7,670 bases of DNA, from assembly GCA_937880795.1 (NCBI GenBank), contig CALGRQ010000220.1, positions 1 to 7,670 of the forward strand, given 5' to 3'. The DNA is from an uncultured Dyadobacter sp. (GTDB lineage Bacteria > Bacteroidota > Bacteroidia > Cytophagales > Spirosomataceae). A program made the translations under genes and the position numbers. The first letter of the stretch is position 1. Each line of letters begins with the position of its first letter. Shown in pieces: positions 7,040 through 7,670 of this stretch. Below the pieces are notes generated by a model that did no database searches, was not told the origin of the DNA, and saw nothing but the letters and a program-made list of their open reading frames with translations.

Positions 7040-7670
7040 ATGAAATATTTTAATTTACAGAGATATACCGAATATATTATCCGGCATATTGCAAAATTCA
7101 CCCACTGGAATTCAGCATGCTTAGCATTGTTACTGTTGGTCTCAACAGTCTCATATGGACAGGTGTTTGTAAAGGAAGGCGCAACCGGAAGCGGTGCCTC
7201 TTGGGACGATGCAACCGGAACCGTTCCAACTGGGTCGTTGGTTGCCAATTCGAAAATCTACATTGCGGCAGGTAACTATCCTATTGATACAGAAACCGAT
7301 CTAAGAGAAGACGGAATTCTTATTCAGGGTGGCTTCCCTACCACGGCACACGGTACTGATATATCGGGTTACAATCCGCTCGCTAATATCACCACGCTCA
7401 CCAGAACAGGAACTGGGGGAAACAGAAGATTCTACAAAGGATCTTCCAGAAGTGCTGATGTCGCCAAAGTGATAGAGGTCAAAGGTATTCGCTTCACCGG
7501 CGCCCATGACAATGGATCGTTGTTCTATTTAACATCGGGGTATGGTATATATCGCTTTACCGATGTTACTGGCTATGATATGACTTCTACCAACGGAGTT
7601 ATATACCTCACAACCTTCAATGGAGGAAGCGTGACGGTTCGTAACAGTAATTTTTATGGCAATACAGCCA
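7040..7670 (+). CDS. Secreted right-handed beta-helix surface protein, Pmp-like (partial, C-terminus off the right edge)
   Basis: The frame opens at the ATG at 7040-7042, the first start after an in-frame TAA at 7016-7018, and runs 210 codons to the window edge without a stop. Residues 1-40 form a long signal peptide: about 24 polar residues, then the core ACLALLLLVSTVSYG, with cleavage probably before Q41. The mature start VFVKEGATGSGASWDDATG and the strand IYIAAGNYPI are typical of bacterial beta-helix proteins (X-V-x-x-GATG-G-SW ... AAG-Y). Further turns follow, and NSNFYGNTA (202-210) carries an FxxN motif like that of chlamydial polymorphic outer-membrane protein repeats. Proteins of this type in Bacteroidota are often large, surface-exposed and end in a type IX secretion sorting domain; the end is not visible here, so that is inference. 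The role could be adhesion or polysaccharide binding. It is divergent from the rest of the window. Confidence 0.88.
   Translation, partial: MKYFNLQRYTEYIIRHIAKFTHWNSACLALLLLVSTVSYGQVFVKEGATGSGASWDDATGTVPTGSLVANSKIYIAAGNYPIDTETDLREDGILIQGGFPTTAHGTDISGYNPLANITTLTRTGTGGNRRFYKGSSRSADVAKVIEVKGIRFTGAHDNGSLFYLTSGYGIYRFTDVTGYDMTSTNGVIYLTTFNGGSVTVRNSNFYGNTA

Overview
The window looks like a chromosomal stretch from a member of the Bacteroidota, most likely a Cytophagales-type environmental bacterium, although the genus is a guess. The evidence is a SusC-type TonB-dependent receptor with an N-terminal STN domain, a FecI-like sigma factor and FecR-like anti-sigma factor directly upstream of it, signal peptides ending in G-Q, AT-rich spacers and no clear Shine-Dalgarno sequences.

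Layout. Positions 1-2344 (minus) hold the first 781 codons of the SusC-like receptor, which runs off the left edge. Positions 2345-2539 are a leader with two consecutive hairpins. Positions 2540-3607 (minus, GTG start) encode the FecR-like anti-sigma factor, and 3672-4280 (minus, TTG start) the ECF sigma factor. Positions 4281-4623 are a spacer that ends in a minus-strand intrinsic terminator. Positions 4624-5856 (minus) carry a secreted beta-propeller gene of PD40/oligogalacturonate-lyase-like type, interrupted by one in-frame TGA. Positions 5917-7039 are a gene-free, AT-rich and G-poor spacer. Positions 7040-7670 (plus) are the start of a secreted right-handed beta-helix surface protein that runs off the right edge.

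How the genes work together. The sigma factor, FecR and STN-bearing receptor form a classic cell-surface signalling cascade. Substrate at the receptor is sensed through the periplasmic STN domain, passed to the C-terminal part of FecR, and this frees the ECF sigma factor to transcribe the receptor operon. A SusD-like lipoprotein and degradative enzymes would be expected beyond the left edge. A 14-bp AT-rich word occurs once upstream of the sigma gene and once upstream of the receptor gene, which makes it a candidate shared regulatory element. The broken propeller gene has its own terminator and may be unrelated to the cascade or may be an accessory polysaccharide gene.

Nothing in the window is a clearly new system. 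The points most worth checking are the single in-frame TGA in an otherwise intact propeller gene, the paired hairpins before the receptor, the hydrophobic tail on the sigma factor, and the strand-skewed spacer before the beta-helix gene.
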